Part shown: positions 61,677-64,000 of the stretch, one piece after another
Numbering within the stretch: position 1 is the stretch's first letter
How the letters are laid out: each line of letters begins with the position of its first letter
Origin: Chryseobacterium cucumeris
GTDB lineage: Bacteria; Bacteroidota; Bacteroidia; Flavobacteriales; Weeksellaceae
Direction of reading: 5' to 3'
NCBI RefSeq assembly: GCF_001593385.1
Contig: NZ_LUVZ01000047.1
Coordinates: 1 to 64,000 of the forward strand
Length of the DNA stretch: 64,000 bases
Position numbers and translations under genes: made by a program
Notes under the pieces: model-generated
The model's database searches: none
Told to the model about the DNA's origin: nothing
The model's input: only the letters and a program-made list of their open reading frames with translations

Positions 61677-62123
61677 TTATTTTTCAAGTTCTTGTGCCAC
61701 TTCTTTCAATACCTCTATGAACGCCGCTCTTGTCTGATCGTTCTCCAGCATATTGCGCAGAATTTTGTTTGTTTTCAGCTGACGCACTATTTTATTGTAC
61801 TGCTCCTGTTCCATGCTCAATTGCTGCAGATAATCTGACTTCTGAGTAAGGCTTTTAGGGGTAAAGTCTCCAAGGTTTTGAAAACGGAATTCTTCTTCTA
61901 CCACTCCACCATCTTCTGTTTCGTGCTGTACCGATACTGAAGGCTGGAAATGTCTGAAAACGTCTTCCACTGTTTTTAATCCTGTTACGATTTCAGGGGT
62001 ATAAGACTCTTCTGTTGTAAGCTGGCTTACTATCAGTGATTTATTTTCCTGTATTTCCTGAATAGCTTCATTAGCGTCTACTTTTACCTCGTTTCCGCCA
62101 ACACCATAATTAAACATTGCCAT
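61677..62123 (-). CDS. tssB: T6SS-iii sheath small subunit TssB
   Basis: 148 residues from the ATG at 62123 (MAMFNYGVGGNEVKVDANEA), the family's usual start; a longer frame to 62285 adds an unlikely Lys/Phe-rich tail. IVTGLKTVEDVFRHFQPSVS and EEEFRFQNLGDFTPKSLTQ are TssB signatures, followed by LKTNKILRNMLENDQTR. With TssC it builds the contractile sheath. The gene is divergent from a kinase-fold-like protein. Confidence 0.9.
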   Translation of the reverse strand: MAMFNYGVGGNEVKVDANEAIQEIQENKSLIVSQLTTEESYTPEIVTGLKTVEDVFRHFQPSVSVQHETEDGGVVEEEFRFQNLGDFTPKSLTQKSDYLQQLSMEQEQYNKIVRQLKTNKILRNMLENDQTRAAFIEVLKEVAQELEK

Positions 62124-62477
62124 ATTATTGTTATTTTGAGATTTACTATTTTGGTTTGGATCTGTCCTCGAGTAATTTACCGATGAATCAAATAAATTAC
62201 CAATCCAATGTTTAAATTTAAAAAAAAACTGTAACATACAAAATTTTACTAAGATTTTTCTTGGATCATCTAAATTCTTCTGCATTTATTCAACATAAAA
62301 TCACCGTATTACGATATCACTAAGCTATGAAAAAATAAATAAAGTCTTCCAAGAAAAATAAAATAAAATTTTTGTCCGCTTTACTCTTTTAAAAACATGT
62401 CTGATAAATGTTAAAATAAGAATTGCTAAGATTTTACAAAAAATTATTCTTTATATTTAAACAAAGTGAACAGTGTC

Positions 62478-63524
62478 ATGAAAGATGTAAAAATAGCATT
62501 CAGAAAACCGATATTTCCTGTTTCAGAAGCATTACAGCAATATTTGGAAAAATATAACAGAACGACCAAGATTAAGTTTCTGTATGAAGATCTTTTAAGG
62601 TTCAGCGACAGTGTAAGAATTCTGGATAAAGATGACAAAGATACTTTGTGGCTTGGGGTACTGTATTCTGAATATGAGTTTAAAGAAATAGAGGCCAATT
62701 TAAATAAAATCTATACCCTCCTTCATTCTGATGGAGATATTGCTACTTTACCTTATCTGAAAGTTGATACGATCGACTTTTGTACGTTCGGAAATTCTAA
62801 ACCTTTTCGTATTCGGGTGAGAAATATACTTAACGATAATTACACCTATTTTTATATTAAACAGGCAGATGCTTCCCGAATATTCGGGCTTGAACTTGAA
62901 GATCTGCTTTCTCCCAACCGAATAAACTTTCTGGTTTACAAAAACACTTTGATCGAGGAACATATTTTAGGAATTCCCGGAGACGTTTTTATTCAGAAAC
63001 ATTTATCCAACTGCTCCGAACTTGAAAAAGCACAGATTTCCAAAGAATTTGTGAAATTCAATGAGCGTTGCCTTATTGGACTCCTTGGTGATATGCGTTC
63101 TTATAATTATGTGGTGATTCCAATACACGATTTTGATCAGGTTATTTACAGAATCCGTCCTATCGATTTTGATCAGCAAACATATGAGGGAAATCTGAAA
63201 GTTTATCTTCCACAGTATTTCAAAGAAAATAATCAAATGGTGAATATGGTATTGGAAAAGCTAAAGCCAAGTTCCATAGAACAATACCGCAAAGAAGTAC
63301 GTTCACAAATTGTAAAAAGAGTAACGAGCAGTCAAAACAGATTTGATGAACTTATTTCTATTATGAAAAAAGACAATCTTGCACCGGAAGCCAATGTCAT
63401 AGAACTAAGAACAGCTTTACAAAAACTCACCTATGATGTTAATTTCAAATATTGTAAAACCATGGGAGATATTATAGAAACCGGAATAAAGTTTGTGCTC
63501 CGAAACTATAAGAAAGAATATTAA
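62478..63524 (+). CDS. Kinase-fold-like protein divergent from tssBC
   Basis: 348 residues from the ATG at 62478; a GTG lies four codons earlier. I do not recognise the family. The C-terminal half resembles an APH/HipA-like kinase: YFYIKQAD (K128), LIEEHILGIPGD (E160), LLGDMRSYNYVV with D205 and N210 at the D-x4-N spacing, and RIRPIDFDQQTYEG (D230) in the place of the metal-binding DFG Asp. No glycine-rich loop is seen. It is divergent from the T6SS sheath genes and precedes a terminator. A link to T6SS control is conjecture. Confidence 0.45.
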   Translation: MKDVKIAFRKPIFPVSEALQQYLEKYNRTTKIKFLYEDLLRFSDSVRILDKDDKDTLWLGVLYSEYEFKEIEANLNKIYTLLHSDGDIATLPYLKVDTIDFCTFGNSKPFRIRVRNILNDNYTYFYIKQADASRIFGLELEDLLSPNRINFLVYKNTLIEEHILGIPGDVFIQKHLSNCSELEKAQISKEFVKFNERCLIGLLGDMRSYNYVVIPIHDFDQVIYRIRPIDFDQQTYEGNLKVYLPQYFKENNQMVNMVLEKLKPSSIEQYRKEVRSQIVKRVTSSQNRFDELISIMKKDNLAPEANVIELRTALQKLTYDVNFKYCKTMGDIIETGIKFVLRNYKKEY

Positions 63525-63530
63525 AAAAGA

Positions 63531-63562
63531 GAATCCGCTTCGTATTGAATCGGATTCTTTCT
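63531..63562. terminator. Terminator between the kinase-like and M13 genes
   Basis: GAATCCG (63531-63537) pairs with CGGATTC (63551-63557), followed by TTTCTTTT. Confidence 0.65.
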
Positions 63563-63584
63563 TTTCTAACAATTTATGGTAAAA

Positions 63585-64000
63585 TTACCAGATTTTTATT
63601 CTGTCCTGAGGAGCTTTATACATTTTGTCTCCCGGTTTGATATCAAATGCTTTAATGAATGAGTCCTGATTAACCAACGGACCAAATGCTCTGAACATTC
63701 CTGGAGAGTGGGGATCGGTTTTCACCTGGTTGATCATATACTGATCGGTAGCTTTCGTTCTCCAAACCGTTGCCCAGCTCATGAAGAATCTCTGATCCTG
63801 AGTGAATCCGCTGATCTTTCCAGGGTTTCCTTTGTCTTTTAAATACATCTGAAGGGCATCGTAAGCCACTGCTACTCCACCTAAATCACCGATGTTTTCA
63901 CCACTAGTAAATTTACCGTTTACGAAGCTTCCTTTTACAGGTTCGTAAGCACTGTACTGAGCAGCTAACTGACCTACTTTTGCATCAAAGTTTTTACGGT
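63585..64000 (-). CDS. M13-family metallopeptidase, C-terminal part (runs off the window)
   Basis: The last ~138 codons of a neprilysin/PepO-like enzyme. The visible part includes FTSGENIGDLGGVAVAYDAL, which has the E-N-x-x-D zinc-ligand motif (Glu third ligand), MSWATVWRTKATDQYMINQV, DPHSPGMFRAFGPLVNQDSF and the family's terminal KAPQDRIKIW. The HExxH motif lies upstream, outside the window. It is probably secreted and anchored, and cleaves peptides. Confidence 0.88.
   Translation of the reverse strand, partial: RKNFDAKVGQLAAQYSAYEPVKGSFVNGKFTSGENIGDLGGVAVAYDALQMYLKDKGNPGKISGFTQDQRFFMSWATVWRTKATDQYMINQVKTDPHSPGMFRAFGPLVNQDSFIKAFDIKPGDKMYKAPQDRIKIW

Noticed and set aside
1-64000. CRISPR arrays, tRNA or rRNA genes
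   Set aside because: No regularly spaced repeats, no cloverleaf with a CCA-type end and no rRNA signature were seen in the gaps I read.

Overview
The window looks like chromosomal DNA of a flavobacterium close to Chryseobacterium. It is AT-rich, its promoters carry TAnnTTTG -7 boxes, and genes lack clear Shine-Dalgarno sites. It carries a GldD gliding lipoprotein, a fused CcoN-CcoO oxidase and Bacteroidetes-type (T6SS-iii) TssB/TssC sheath proteins. All family assignments come from reading protein motifs; no database search was run.

Layout. (1) 1-120: one end of an IS481-like element. (2) 140-5368: six minus-strand genes resembling a defence or toxin cassette: a PD-(D/E)XK protein, a protein with an RNxxxxH-type HEPN motif, an McrB-N-like/PD-(D/E)XK protein, a TraB/TIKI-like protein, a small protein and a PIN-domain gene broken by a one-base frameshift. 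(3) 5369-7030: decayed DNA with one copy of a 57-bp repeat, an integrase N-terminal remnant and the tail of a lost MFS pump. (4) 7046-12814: a nitric-oxide defence cluster of Rrf2 regulator, membrane protein, methyltransferase, cytochrome c lipoprotein, ScdA/RIC, quinol NorB and hemerythrin protein, with a shared promoter/operator-like sequence in front of three of the genes. (5) 12890-13965: remnants of an AraC regulator and a glutaminase. (6) 14012-24990: a respiratory block on both strands. A Crp/Fnr regulator leads a minus-strand run with an unusual cbb3-like catalytic subunit, a two-heme cytochrome, two small membrane proteins, a DUF488 protein and a ClC channel. An AraC regulator diverges from ccoNO-ccoQ-ccoG across a 38-bp near-palindrome. 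(7) 25725-31430: an EmrAB/TolC-type pump operon with a divergent AraC regulator. A second copy of the 57-bp repeat follows at 31581, so the two copies bracket about 25 kb.

(8) 31704-36098: two paralogous secreted surface proteins and a VIT1/CCC1 transporter, with a decayed duplicate of the VIT1 3' end between the surface genes. (9) 36283-55888: mostly housekeeping genes: Lgt, a short-chain dehydrogenase, a cold-shock protein with a long leader, an RND pump operon, an L,D-transpeptidase-like lipoprotein, a DUF2459 protein, QueG, rhodanese, an HD protein, a hydrolase, nitronate monooxygenase, a SurA-like PPIase, a PfkB kinase, GldD and MutY. A 26-residue, very basic gene sits at 47569. (10) 56143-62123: tssB and tssC, then a terminator, a lipoprotein, a large effector-like protein with a muramidase and a C39-like peptidase domain, and a lipoprotein that is probably its immunity protein. 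A kinase-fold-like protein is divergent from tssB. The window ends inside an M13 metallopeptidase.

How the parts may work together: the Rrf2-NorB-ScdA-hemerythrin genes would sense and remove NO and repair damaged Fe-S centres. The two cbb3-type systems would support respiration at low oxygen. The TssBC/effector block would serve contact-dependent antagonism. The direct repeats with integrase debris suggest, but do not prove, that the respiratory/NO region arrived or was rearranged as a unit.
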